64,000 bases of DNA, from NCBI RefSeq assembly GCF_006980705.1, contig NZ_SBHO01000001.1:496001-560000 (forward strand). Direction: 5' to 3'. The notes beneath the pieces were generated by a model, which worked only from the letters and a program-made list of their open reading frames with translations, did not search any database and was not told where the DNA came from. The position numbers and the translations under genes are program-made. This DNA is from Tepidiphilus olei (GTDB lineage Bacteria; Pseudomonadota; Gammaproteobacteria; Burkholderiales; Rhodocyclaceae). The first letter of the stretch is position 1; every line of letters starts with the position of its first letter. Shown piece after piece: positions 44,724 through 53,315 of the stretch.

Positions 44724-46391
44724 ATGGCTCAGTATGTCATGTCCATGCTTCGGGTGAACAAAATCGTTCCCCCCAAGCGTCAGATCATCAAGGACATCTC
44801 GCTTTCCTTCTTTCCCGGCGCCAAGATCGGGCTATTGGGCCTGAACGGCGCGGGCAAATCCACCGTGCTGCGCATCATGGCCGGCGTCGACAAGGAGTAC
44901 GACGGCGAGGTGCAATGGCAGCCCGGTATCCGCATCGGTTACCTGCCGCAAGAACCCCAGCTCGACCCGGAAAAGACCGTGCGCGAAGAAGTCGAAGAGG
45001 GGCTGGGCGAACTCGTCGAGGCGCGGCGCAAGCTCGAGGAAATCTACGCCGCCTATGCCGAGCCCGACGCCGACTTCGAGAAACTCGCCGAAGAGCAGGC
45101 CAAATACGAGGCCATCCTCGCCAGCGCCGGCACAGACCTCGAAAACCAGATGGAGATCGCTGCCGACGCGCTGCGCCTGCCCCCGTGGGACGCCAAGATC
45201 GCGCACCTCTCCGGCGGCGAGAAGCGGCGCGTGGCGCTGTGCAAGCTCCTGCTCTCCAAGCCCGACATGCTGCTGCTCGACGAACCCACCAACCACCTCG
45301 ACGCCGAATCGGTCGAATGGCTCGAGCAATACCTCGTGCGTTTTCCCGGCACGGTGGTGGCCGTCACGCACGACCGCTACTTCCTCGACAATGCCGCCGA
45401 ATGGATCCTGGAACTCGACCGTGGCGAGGGTATCCCGTGGAAGGGCAATTACACTTCCTGGCTGGAGCAGAAGGAAAAGCGCCTGGAGCAAGAAGCCAAG
45501 GCCGAAGCTGCTCGCCTCAAAGCCATGAAACAAGAGCTCGAATGGGTGCGCCAAAACCCCAAAGGGCGGCAGGCGAAATCCAAGGCGCGTCTGGCGCGCT
45601 ACGAGGAGCTCGCCTCGATCGAATACCAGCGCCGCAACGAGACCCAAGAGATCTTCATTCCGCCCGGTGAGCGGCTCGGCGACAAGGTGATCGAATTCCA
45701 CCACGTGAGCAAAGGCTTCGGCGATCGGCTGCTCATCGACGACCTCTCCTTCTCCGTACCCAAGGGGGCGATCGTCGGCATCATCGGCCCCAACGGTGCA
45801 GGTAAATCCACCCTTTTCCGCATGATCCTCGGCAAGGAACAGCCCGATTCCGGCACGATCGAGATCGGCCCGACGGTGAAGATCGCCGCCGTGGATCAAT
45901 CCCGCGAAGGGCTCGATCCCAACAAGACGGTGTGGGAAGAAGTCTCCGGGGGGCTCGACATCCTCAAGGTCGGCGCTTTCGAGATGCCCAGCCGGGCCTA
46001 CCTCGGCCGCTTCAACTTCAAGGGAGCGGATCAGCAAAAACCCGTGGGCAAACTCTCGGGTGGTGAGCGTGGACGGCTGCACCTCGCCAAGACCCTGATC
46101 CAGGGGGGCAACGTGCTGCTACTCGACGAACCCTCCAACGACCTCGACGTGGAAACGTTGCGAGCGCTCGAAGAAGCGCTCCTCGAATTCCCCGGCTGTG
46201 CGCTGGTGATCAGCCACGACCGCTGGTTCCTCGACCGCATCTGCACCCACATCCTCGCGGCCGAAGGCGACTCGCAGTGGACCTTCTTCGAGGGCAACTA
46301 CCGCGAATACGAAGAGGACAAGAAAAAACGCCTCGGCGAAGACGCCGCCCGCCCGCGGCGCGTCCGTTACAAGCCGCTCGCGCGCGCCTGA
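44724..46391 (+). CDS. ettA: Energy-dependent translational throttle protein EttA (ABC-F)
   Basis: Ribosome-binding ABC-F ATPase that gates the first elongation steps according to ATP/ADP. The 555-aa protein has two ABC domains: Walker A GLNGAGKST (about 38) and GPNGAGKST (about 356), signatures LSGGEKRRV and LSGGERGRL, Walker B DMLLLDEPTNHLD and NVLLLDEPSNDLD, and the arm and P-site tRNA interaction motif region (about 240-310, KGRQAKSKARLARYEEL). GGGAG precedes the ATG. It ends exactly where the convergent histidine kinase gene ends. Confidence 0.97.
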   Translation: MAQYVMSMLRVNKIVPPKRQIIKDISLSFFPGAKIGLLGLNGAGKSTVLRIMAGVDKEYDGEVQWQPGIRIGYLPQEPQLDPEKTVREEVEEGLGELVEARRKLEEIYAAYAEPDADFEKLAEEQAKYEAILASAGTDLENQMEIAADALRLPPWDAKIAHLSGGEKRRVALCKLLLSKPDMLLLDEPTNHLDAESVEWLEQYLVRFPGTVVAVTHDRYFLDNAAEWILELDRGEGIPWKGNYTSWLEQKEKRLEQEAKAEAARLKAMKQELEWVRQNPKGRQAKSKARLARYEELASIEYQRRNETQEIFIPPGERLGDKVIEFHHVSKGFGDRLLIDDLSFSVPKGAIVGIIGPNGAGKSTLFRMILGKEQPDSGTIEIGPTVKIAAVDQSREGLDPNKTVWEEVSGGLDILKVGAFEMPSRAYLGRFNFKGADQQKPVGKLSGGERGRLHLAKTLIQGGNVLLLDEPSNDLDVETLRALEEALLEFPGCALVISHDRWFLDRICTHILAAEGDSQWTFFEGNYREYEEDKKKRLGEDAARPRRVRYKPLARA

Positions 46392-47645
46392 TCATTCCCG
46401 GCCGGAATCTTCTTCCTCCGGCCGGGAAAACGCGACCCGGACTCGGGTGCCTCCCGTAGCGGGTCGCTCGAAGTGCAGGACCCACCCCTCCCGTTCGCAC
46501 AGCCGGCGTACGATCGTTAACCCACGGCCACGAGCCTGGGCTCGAGCCACGTCCTGATCAGGAAGGCCGATCCCGTCGTCTTCGATATTCACCCCCTGCG
46601 CATCGATGCTTACCTCGACCCGGTGGCAGCGGGCGTGCTGGAGGGCATTACGCACCAGATTGGTCACGATCACCGCGAGCGTCTGGGGCGATCCATACAG
46701 CGTCGGGCTCGCCTCGACGCTGAAATGCAGGACAGGACCTCCGTCTCGTGGAGTGAATTCGACCTGAGCAAGGCAATTGCGAACGATTTCGCTCACGTCG
46801 AATTCCTCCCGCGTCGCTTCCGGTTCACGCGCGAGCAGCAGGAGGGTCTCGATGGTCTCGGCCATCCGTACGCTCGCGTGATCGATACGCGCCAGGGCCC
46901 TCCGGGAACGCTCCGAGAGAGAGGGATCTGACGCGAGCAGCTCTGCTGCATGGCGGATCACGGTCAGCGGCGTGCGCAATTCGTGGCTCGCGTCGGCCGA
47001 AAAATCCCGCTCACGCACGAGCGCCTCGAACATGCGCTGCCGGTAGTCTTCGAGCGCCCGCGCCAGCACCAATACCTCTTCGTCCATGTCCTCGTCGGCC
47101 AGTCGCATTTCGGGGGAAAAATCATGTACCACACTCAAACGCTCGGCGAGTCGATTGAGCGGTGCGAGCAAACGGCGGGAGAAGTAGAACCCGAACCACA
47201 GCGCTGCATAGCCGGCGAGCACGGTGCCGGCGAGCATGATGAACACGCTCACCCATTCGCGCTGTTCGATGCTGGAGATGTCGTGGAGCACGGCAAAACG
47301 CCGGCCATCCGCGAGGGAGGCAAACCCCACGATCCATGCTTTGCGCCCGAGTTCGAATTCATGCACACCATCGGGCAGGAAAAAAATGGCATCTGGCAAA
47401 GTTTCGAGCTCGAGAGCGTACGAAACGAGGACCTCGGGATGGCGTGGATGCGGGCGCAAGGCAAAGTTCTCTGGCGCCGCCATGAGGCTAGTCAGGCGAT
47501 CTTGCACCACCTCCATCACCGCTCGCTCTTCCAGCTGGTAGCTTACCCAGAGCATGATGCCGGAGACGAGTGGCCCCAAAACCACCCCGAGGAAAGCAAA
47601 GGCGGCGATGAGCCGAACGCGCAGGCTATGCGGGCGTTTCTTCAT
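46392..47645 (-). CDS. Sensor histidine kinase (two-component system)
   Basis: A 417-aa membrane kinase: TM1 about 12-34, a ~95-residue periplasmic sensor, TM2 about 131-155, HAMP, then the H-box SADASHELRTPLTVI with phospho-acceptor H221, N-box NLVRNALQHA, and G1 DDGIGLP. It is the partner of the response regulator encoded just upstream, overlapping it by 20 bases. The divergent neighbours are an envelope-glycosylation operon, so control of cell-envelope charge (PmrB-like) is a reasonable guess, not shown by sequence. Its last codons form a long inverted repeat. Confidence 0.92.
   Translation of the reverse strand: MKKRPHSLRVRLIAAFAFLGVVLGPLVSGIMLWVSYQLEERAVMEVVQDRLTSLMAAPENFALRPHPRHPEVLVSYALELETLPDAIFFLPDGVHEFELGRKAWIVGFASLADGRRFAVLHDISSIEQREWVSVFIMLAGTVLAGYAALWFGFYFSRRLLAPLNRLAERLSVVHDFSPEMRLADEDMDEEVLVLARALEDYRQRMFEALVRERDFSADASHELRTPLTVIRHAAELLASDPSLSERSRRALARIDHASVRMAETIETLLLLAREPEATREEFDVSEIVRNCLAQVEFTPRDGGPVLHFSVEASPTLYGSPQTLAVIVTNLVRNALQHARCHRVEVSIDAQGVNIEDDGIGLPDQDVARAQARGRGLTIVRRLCEREGWVLHFERPATGGTRVRVAFSRPEEEDSGRE
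46394..46427. repeat. 11-base perfect inverted repeat at the ettA/kinase convergence
   Basis: TTCCCGGCCGG (46394-46404) and CCGGCCGGGAA (46417-46427) around a 12-base loop, placed at the tail-to-tail junction and inside the 3' codons of the kinase gene. It could stop transcription from both sides, but neither side has a U-run, so an intrinsic terminator is not demonstrated. Confidence 0.5.
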
Positions 47646-48315
47646 CGGGTACGGCCAGACGATAACCCACGTGGGGTACCGTATGCAGCAAAGGAACATC
47701 GAACGGTCGATCGATCGCCTGACGCAGACGATGGATGTGGGTTCTCAGTGCGTCGCTGTCGGGCGGATCGTCTCCCCATAGTGCGGCTTCGAGGCGCTCG
47801 CGCGTCAGGACGGCGGGCGAAGCGCGCATCAAGAGCCGCAGCAGTTGGTAATCGAACGGGGCCAGGACGATTCTTTTCCCTTGTCGCGATACCTGGTGGG
47901 TTCGTTCATCGAGGATCAGGTCACCCACTTGCAGGCGTCGTCGTTCCAAGCCGCCTGCGGCCCGCCGCACGTTTGCCCGCAATCTCGCTTCGAGCTCGCG
48001 CAGCGAGAGGGGCTTGACGAGATAGTCGTCGGCACCCACTTCCAGACCGAGCAGCTTGTCGTCCAATTCACCCCTGGCCGTGAGCACGAGGATCGGTGTG
48101 GCGATCCCTTCTTCCCGCAGGCGACGGCAGAGCTCGATCCCGTCGAGGCCGGGCAAGCCGAGGTCGAGCACGATGGCGTCGAAGGGCTTGCTCGCGGCCA
48201 GATGCAGCCCGCTCAGACCATCGCTCGCCCAATCGACCCGATGACCGCATGCTTCGAGATGGTCGAGGAGGTTGCCCGCGAGATCCCGATTGTCTTCGAT
48301 GAGCAGAACATCCAT
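47626..48315 (-). CDS. OmpR-family response regulator
   Basis: A 229-aa regulator: receiver domain with acidic pair E7-D8, phospho-acceptor D51 (VLDLGLPG), T in LTARG and K in VKPLS; C-terminal winged helix (about 125-225) with RLEAALWGDDPPDSDALRTHIHRLRQAID. Sequence is of the QseB/PmrA/PhoP type. It precedes and overlaps its kinase. A TATAAT (48327-48322 on this strand) ends only 6 bases before the ATG, so its main transcript may be leaderless. Confidence 0.93.
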   Translation of the reverse strand: MDVLLIEDNRDLAGNLLDHLEACGHRVDWASDGLSGLHLAASKPFDAIVLDLGLPGLDGIELCRRLREEGIATPILVLTARGELDDKLLGLEVGADDYLVKPLSLRELEARLRANVRRAAGGLERRRLQVGDLILDERTHQVSRQGKRIVLAPFDYQLLRLLMRASPAVLTRERLEAALWGDDPPDSDALRTHIHRLRQAIDRPFDVPLLHTVPHVGYRLAVPDEETPA

Positions 48316-48321
48316 GTCGTC

Positions 48322-48327
48322 ATTATA
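48322..48327 (-). promoter_or_regulatory. -10 box of the two-component operon, near-leaderless
   Basis: TATAAT on the minus strand, 6 bases before the response regulator ATG, placing a transcription start at about the ATG. No clear -35. Confidence 0.4.
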
Positions 48328-48363
48328 AAGGGGGGTTACCGATTTTCGAGGATTTCACGCGGC

Positions 48364-48386
48364 GTTGACCTAGGGTTCACTAAAAT
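48364..48386 (+). promoter_or_regulatory. Candidate OmpR-family direct repeat and -10 of the ArnT-like operon
   Basis: GTTGAC (48364) and GTTCAC (48375) form a direct repeat with an 11-base period, the spacing of PhoP/PmrA-type boxes, directly followed by TAAAAT (48381-48386), 9 bases before ATG 48396. The repeat takes the place of a -35, as in response-regulator-activated promoters. Confidence 0.4.
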
Positions 48387-48395
48387 CTCGCTCCC

Positions 48396-50054
48396 ATGGA
48401 TGCTTTACTGCGCCGCCCCTTTCCTTTGCAAACGTTGCCGCTCCATCTCGGCTGCTGGCTCGTCGGCATCTCGGCACTCACCCTGGCGTTCCTCGTTTCT
48501 CTGCCTTTCCTGCCGATCGACGAGACGCGCTATCTCGGGGTTGCCTGGGAGATGTTCGCACGCGGCGATTTTCTCGTCCCGCATTTGAACGGCGAACCCT
48601 ATCATCACAAGCCACCGCTGCTTTTCTGGATATTCCACCTGGGCTGGGCCCTGTTCGGGATCAACGATTGGTGGCCGCGCGTGGCCGGGGCCGCAATCTC
48701 CTTTGCAGGATTGCTGCTCACGGCACGGCTCGCCCGGCGGCTCTGGCCGGAAGAAGCGATGCTCGCCCCTTTGGCCGGGACGATTCTGCTGGGGGCCGGA
48801 CTCTGGGCCGCTTACACGCCGGCCGTGATGTTCGACATGCTGCTCGCGGTCTGCGTTCTATTGGCGATGAACGGATTGTGGGACGCAGCACAGGGTCATG
48901 GTCGAGCCTGGACGTGGGTGGCTGCGGGCATCGGTTTGGGGGTACTCGCCAAAGGGCCGGTGGTGTTGTTGCACGTGCTGCCCGCGGCGCTGCTGTGGCC
49001 GTGGTGGCGGCCTCTGGCACAGCCCTTGGGGCGCTGGTACCGACGCCTGGCGCTCGCCGTCCTGGGGGGCGCGGCGATCGCGCTCGCCTGGGCGGTGCCG
49101 GCGGCGATCCGCGGCGGCCCCGAGTACGCGCACATGATCTTCTGGGGGCAGAGCGCCGGGCGCATCGTCAAATCCTTTGCCCACCGGCGCCCCTGGTGGT
49201 GGTATTTCCCCCTCTTGCCGCTGCTCCTCTACCCCTGGTTGCTCTGGCCGAGCGCTTGGCGGGCGCTCTCGCGGCTCGAATGGCGAACCGATTCGGCGCA
49301 GCGCTTCCTCCTGGCTTGGGCAGTGATCCCTTTCGTCGCGTTCTGTGCCATCAGCGGCAAACAAGCCCATTACCTCCTGCCGCTCTTCCCGGCCGTATCG
49401 CTCCTGCTCGCGCGCACCCTCGCGACGCGGGGGATACTTGCTACCCGTTTCGACCATTTCCCCTTGCTTCTGCCGCTCCTCGCGGCAACGGCGCTCCTCT
49501 TCCTTCGTCTGCGGCCCCCGGCTCATCTTCCCCCTTTCATTGCCGAAAGCGCTTGGTGGCCGATCCCTGCGCTTGCCGCCGTAGCCATTTTCGGCTGGCT
49601 GGCTCCCGGGCGCATACTGTCTGCGAGGGTATCGTCGCTCGCGGGCACCACCGTCCTGTCGCTCGTGATCCTCGCTCTGGGGCTGGGTCGTGCTGCAGCC
49701 CCTTATTACGACGTACGTCCTACGAGCCGCTTCATCGCCCAAGCTCAGGCCGAGGGGCGCCCGGTGGGTTTCGTCGGTAAATACTACGACCAATTTCATT
49801 TCTACGGTCGTCTGACGCAACCGATCGAAGAGATTTCCTGGTCGAGTCTGCACGCATGGGCCAAAGACCATCCTCATGGGGTGATCATCGAGACTTTCGC
49901 CAACACCCCGCCCTCTGAATTCGCTGCGCCGGCTTTTCAGCAACCCTACCGCGGCCGGATTCTACTCGTGGTCGCCGCCTCCGACGTCATGTCGGTTTCC
50001 GGCGACGAATCCACCCACCCTTCCAACGACGAGGCCGACGACGCGTCGGAATGA
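48396..50054 (+). CDS. ArnT-like glycosyltransferase (GT39/GT83, PMT fold)
   Basis: A 552-aa polytopic protein with about 11-12 membrane helices. The first periplasmic loop carries DETRY (42-46), the Asp-Glu motif of PMT/ArnT transferases, followed by HLNGEPYHHKPPLLFW, and the C-terminal periplasmic part contains the typical YYDVRPTSRF. Such enzymes move sugars from polyprenyl-phosphate donors to lipid A or proteins on the periplasmic face; ArnT adds aminoarabinose. No aminoarabinose biosynthesis genes are here, so the sugar is unknown. It is divergent from the two-component system and overlaps the GT2 gene by ATGA. Confidence 0.88.
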   Translation: MDALLRRPFPLQTLPLHLGCWLVGISALTLAFLVSLPFLPIDETRYLGVAWEMFARGDFLVPHLNGEPYHHKPPLLFWIFHLGWALFGINDWWPRVAGAAISFAGLLLTARLARRLWPEEAMLAPLAGTILLGAGLWAAYTPAVMFDMLLAVCVLLAMNGLWDAAQGHGRAWTWVAAGIGLGVLAKGPVVLLHVLPAALLWPWWRPLAQPLGRWYRRLALAVLGGAAIALAWAVPAAIRGGPEYAHMIFWGQSAGRIVKSFAHRRPWWWYFPLLPLLLYPWLLWPSAWRALSRLEWRTDSAQRFLLAWAVIPFVAFCAISGKQAHYLLPLFPAVSLLLARTLATRGILATRFDHFPLLLPLLAATALLFLRLRPPAHLPPFIAESAWWPIPALAAVAIFGWLAPGRILSARVSSLAGTTVLSLVILALGLGRAAAPYYDVRPTSRFIAQAQAEGRPVGFVGKYYDQFHFYGRLTQPIEEISWSSLHAWAKDHPHGVIIETFANTPPSEFAAPAFQQPYRGRILLVVAASDVMSVSGDESTHPSNDEADDASE

Positions 50055-50788
50055 ACTTCATGGACCTCTCCATCGTCATCCCTGTACACAACGAACGCGA
50101 CAACGTCGCCACCCTCGCCGAGGAGATCGCCACGGCACTCGGCGACAAGCTCGATTTCGAGGTGATCTTCGTCGACGACGCGAGCACCGACGACACCTTG
50201 GCCGTGTTGCAAGATCTCTGCGCCAAGAAGGGGCCGAACTGGCGCGTCTTGCATCATGCACGCAACGCCGGTCAGAGCGCGGCGCTGCTCACGGGAGCGC
50301 TCGCCGCACGGGGAGAATGGCTCGGGACGCTCGATGGCGACGGCCAGAACGACCCGGCCGATCTGTGGCGTTTCTGGACCCTGGTGCAGCAGGAGCCAAA
50401 CCCGCCGGACATGGTCATCGGCCATCGCGTCGATCGCCACGACACGTGGATTCGGCGGCTGTCCTCGCGCATCGCCAATGCGGTCCGCTCGGCGCTGCTG
50501 CACGATGGCGTGCCCGACAGCGGCTGTGGCGTGAAACTCATCCGGCGCGAGCTCTTTCTGCGCCTGCCCTACTTCGATCACCTACATCGTTTCCTTCCCG
50601 CTCTGGTGCGACGCGAGGGCGGACGCGTGGTCTCGGTGCCGGTGCATCACCGCCCCCGACGGCACGGCACCTCGAAATACGGCATCGGTAATCGCCTATG
50701 GGTCGGACTGGTCGACCTCCTCGGCGTATGGTGGCTCCTGCACCGCCGCCGCTTACCTTTTTCCTCGCAGAATGGAGGGCAAAAATGA
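50051..50788 (+). CDS. GT2 glycosyltransferase (dolichol-phosphate mannosyltransferase-like/ArnC-like)
   Basis: A 245-aa GT-A fold enzyme beginning LSIVIPVHNERDNV with DGD metal motif at 95-97 (LDGDGQND) and the SGCGVKLIRREL acceptor loop. This group loads a sugar onto undecaprenyl phosphate, providing the donor for PMT/ArnT enzymes such as the one encoded just upstream. There is no large C-terminal membrane domain. ATGA overlaps on both sides tie it to its neighbours. Confidence 0.88.
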   Translation: MNFMDLSIVIPVHNERDNVATLAEEIATALGDKLDFEVIFVDDASTDDTLAVLQDLCAKKGPNWRVLHHARNAGQSAALLTGALAARGEWLGTLDGDGQNDPADLWRFWTLVQQEPNPPDMVIGHRVDRHDTWIRRLSSRIANAVRSALLHDGVPDSGCGVKLIRRELFLRLPYFDHLHRFLPALVRREGGRVVSVPVHHRPRRHGTSKYGIGNRLWVGLVDLLGVWWLLHRRRLPFSSQNGGQK

Positions 50789-51081
50789 ATCCCGACTTCA
50801 TTTGGCTAGGCATCGGCCTGCTCGGTCAGGCGCTTTTCTCGATGCGCTTTCTCGTCCAATGGCTCGCCAGCGAACGGCAACGGCGCAGCGTGATGCCGCT
50901 CGCGTTTTGGTACTTCAGCCTCGCCGGCGGGGCGACGCTGCTTGCCTATGCCATCTACCGCGCCGATCCCGTCTTCATCATCGGCCAGCTCACGGGCCTT
51001 TTCATCTACGCCCGAAATCTGCATCTCATCTGGCGGGAGCGCAAGGTCCATGCGAAAGAGACGATGCACGCCTCGACCTGA
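50785..51081 (+). CDS. LABN (lipid-A-disaccharide synthase N-terminal-like) membrane protein
   Basis: A 98-aa protein starting MNPDFIWLGIGLLGQALFSM with three hydrophobic helices and the characteristic RFLVQWLASERQRRSVMP and YFSLAGGATLLAYAIYR. The domain is named after the N-terminus of some LpxB proteins and is usually found, as here, after a DPM1-like GT2 and an ArnT-like transferase. Possibly a flippase or membrane organiser for the lipid-linked sugar; this is inference. GGAGGG precedes the ATG; overlaps the GT2 gene by ATGA. Confidence 0.88.
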   Translation: MNPDFIWLGIGLLGQALFSMRFLVQWLASERQRRSVMPLAFWYFSLAGGATLLAYAIYRADPVFIIGQLTGLFIYARNLHLIWRERKVHAKETMHAST

Positions 51082-51121
51082 GCGCCGGTGAAGCAACCGT
51101 CGCGCAGCAGATTCACCATAG

Positions 51122-51136
51122 GCCCCGAGCCGGGGC
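51122..51136. terminator. Hairpin between convergent LABN and GGDEF-EAL genes
   Basis: GCCCCG-AGC-CGGGGC, a 6-base-pair GC stem with a 3-base loop in the 59-base gap between two convergent genes. A partial T-rich stretch (CATTCATTC) follows on the plus strand. A weak bidirectional terminator is plausible. Confidence 0.4.
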
Positions 51137-51140
51137 GCAT

Positions 51141-53315
51141 TCATTCTGCCGAAGCATCCACCCCTGCGGGCGGTAGGATATCCGGCCGAGGAAGGCCGAT
51201 GTAATACCCCTGCGCATGGGTCACGCCAAGCTCCTTGATCTTCTCGAGCAGTTTCTGGCTCTCGACGAACTCGGCCACCGTCTGGATGCCGAGATCGTGG
51301 CATAGGCGGGCGAGGTTGCGCACCAGCGCTTCGTCGGTCTTCGAGTGCTCGATGCCGCGGATGAAGGCGCCATCGATCTTGACGAAGTCGAATTCCAGCT
51401 CGCGCAGGTAGTGGAAGGAGTTGTAGCCGCTGCCGAAATCGTCGAGGGCGAAACGAAACCCTTTCTTGCGCAAGGTGGAGAGGAAAAGGCGGATCTTCTC
51501 CATGTCGGAGATGGCATCGCGCTCCAGCAGTTCGAAGACGATGCGATGAGGGTCGATCTCCCACTGATAACAAAGGCGGGAGGCAAAGGTCAGTACGTTG
51601 CGGTTCTGGATCTCCTGCACCGAGAGATTGAGGAAAAGCATCGGCGCAGTTTCCTTCGACTCGGCGGGAAGACGGCGCAAAGTATCGAGGGAAGCGGCAA
51701 TCATGCGACGATCGAGTTCTCGCCCCATGCCATACTTCTCGATTGCATCGATGAAGCGGGCGGCGGAGACGATCTCCCCATCGTCGGCAATGAGGCGGGC
51801 GAGCACCTCATAGGCGACGACCCTGCCGCTCGCCGTTTCGATGATGGGCTGGAAATAAGGGACGATGCGCCCTTTGCGCAAAGCGGCCCGCACGATCTCC
51901 GCTTCTTGGCGGCGGTGCTGGGCGATGCGCTGCGCCTCCTCTCCACGATCGATGTCGCTGTAGAGGAAGATGCCATTCTTGCCCCGTTTCTTCGCTTCAT
52001 AGGCGGCGAAGTCGAGCCGGGTCATCAGATCGTTTTGATTGGCTCCGTCGGCGGGATAGGTGACGATGCCGATCGAGGCGGTGAGATGGAATTCGAGCTG
52101 GGAAGCGTGGACGGGATGCTCGCGCAGACGGTCACGGATGGTACGGGCAAGGCGTTTGGCTTCCTCTTTGCCCGTCTCCGGCAAGAGGATGACGAATTCG
52201 TCGCCTCCGATGCGGCAGACGAGATCGCCCGGGCGCACGCTGCCCTTGAGGTGATTGGCTACCTGACACAAGGCTTCGTCGCCCACGGGATGGCCGAAGG
52301 TGTCGTTGACGTCCTTGAAATCGTCGAGATCGACCATCAGCAGAGAGAATTCGTGCTGGTGGCGCTCGCTGCGCGTGATCTCGTACTGCAGCATGGAGAG
52401 AAAATGCCGCCGGTTGTAGAGGTTGGTGAGGGGGTCGTGCAGCGAATAGTATTCGAGCTCGGCGAGCGACTGCCCCAACGCGCGGCTGGAGCCGACCACG
52501 ATGACGACGATCGCCAGAAGCGAGCGGATCACCGCCTCTTCCTGCGGCGAGAGCTTCTCATGCACGCCGAAGGCCGCCCCGAGGATGCCGGCGAGCTTGG
52601 TGTGCCGCTCCGGCACCCGCTCGGTGATCAACATCATCGATTCGACCGGCTTCGCCTCGGCGGGTTGGGTCGTGAGGAAATGCTCTTCGATGTCAAACGC
52701 CGCATCGGGAGGCTGACCCAGGGAAGCGAGGACGTGCTGCGAGACGCGATGCAAGAGCTGCTCTCGCATGGCCGATTCCAGCGCCGCAGGGTGGAAGACC
52801 TTGAGCGTCAGCCCGTGCTTCTCGGCAAAAGCGACGAAGAACGCATCGAACGGAAAGATCTGGTAAAAATCGGTGAGGATCTTCTTGAGGAACTCCATCC
52901 ATTGGGAGATGCGCTCATAGGAAAAGATGATGCGTTCGAGCACGGCGCGCTGCCGGTCGATGAGCTCCTTCTCCACCAGGGTCTGGGTGAGTTCGGCGCT
53001 GGCTGCTTCAAAGTGGTGCAGCAAGGAGACGATGGCCTCGGTCTGGGCCCGCCCATCCTGGTCGAGGAGCTCGTGGAGCAGACCGACCATACGGTCGAGG
53101 CGGGCAAGCTGGGAGCGGGGAGATTCCGCCTCGGCCGTTCCTTCGGCCGGCGGATGCTCGAGCGTCGCCGCCAGACGGCGATGGGCGCGCTCGAGTGCAG
53201 CCGCCATGGCCGAAAACCCGAGACGGAAACGGGTCTCATGCTCGAGGATACCGGTGATCGCTCGCAGGCTATCGCGCCGCAGACGCAAGAGATCGGGGGG
53301 AATGAAACGGTTCAT
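51141..53315 (-). CDS. GAF-like GGDEF-EAL protein coupled to ODP-type gene
   Basis: A 724-aa soluble protein. The first 130 residues are helical; about 135-280 resembles a GAF domain (FPFDAFFVAFAEKHGL). GGDEF domain: CRIGGDEF (370-374) with inhibitory site RPGD at 361-364, so an active, feedback-controlled cyclase. EAL domain: motif is EVL (YEVLARL), with NLSV, FELLERD in place of the usual ELTES, DDFGSGYNSF and VAEFVE; metal ligands appear kept, so hydrolase activity is possible. The start overlaps the upstream ODP-like gene by ATGA, implying that the diiron protein feeds signal to this enzyme. Confidence 0.9.
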   Translation of the reverse strand: MNRFIPPDLLRLRRDSLRAITGILEHETRFRLGFSAMAAALERAHRRLAATLEHPPAEGTAEAESPRSQLARLDRMVGLLHELLDQDGRAQTEAIVSLLHHFEAASAELTQTLVEKELIDRQRAVLERIIFSYERISQWMEFLKKILTDFYQIFPFDAFFVAFAEKHGLTLKVFHPAALESAMREQLLHRVSQHVLASLGQPPDAAFDIEEHFLTTQPAEAKPVESMMLITERVPERHTKLAGILGAAFGVHEKLSPQEEAVIRSLLAIVVIVVGSSRALGQSLAELEYYSLHDPLTNLYNRRHFLSMLQYEITRSERHQHEFSLLMVDLDDFKDVNDTFGHPVGDEALCQVANHLKGSVRPGDLVCRIGGDEFVILLPETGKEEAKRLARTIRDRLREHPVHASQLEFHLTASIGIVTYPADGANQNDLMTRLDFAAYEAKKRGKNGIFLYSDIDRGEEAQRIAQHRRQEAEIVRAALRKGRIVPYFQPIIETASGRVVAYEVLARLIADDGEIVSAARFIDAIEKYGMGRELDRRMIAASLDTLRRLPAESKETAPMLFLNLSVQEIQNRNVLTFASRLCYQWEIDPHRIVFELLERDAISDMEKIRLFLSTLRKKGFRFALDDFGSGYNSFHYLRELEFDFVKIDGAFIRGIEHSKTDEALVRNLARLCHDLGIQTVAEFVESQKLLEKIKELGVTHAQGYYIGLPRPDILPPAGVDASAE

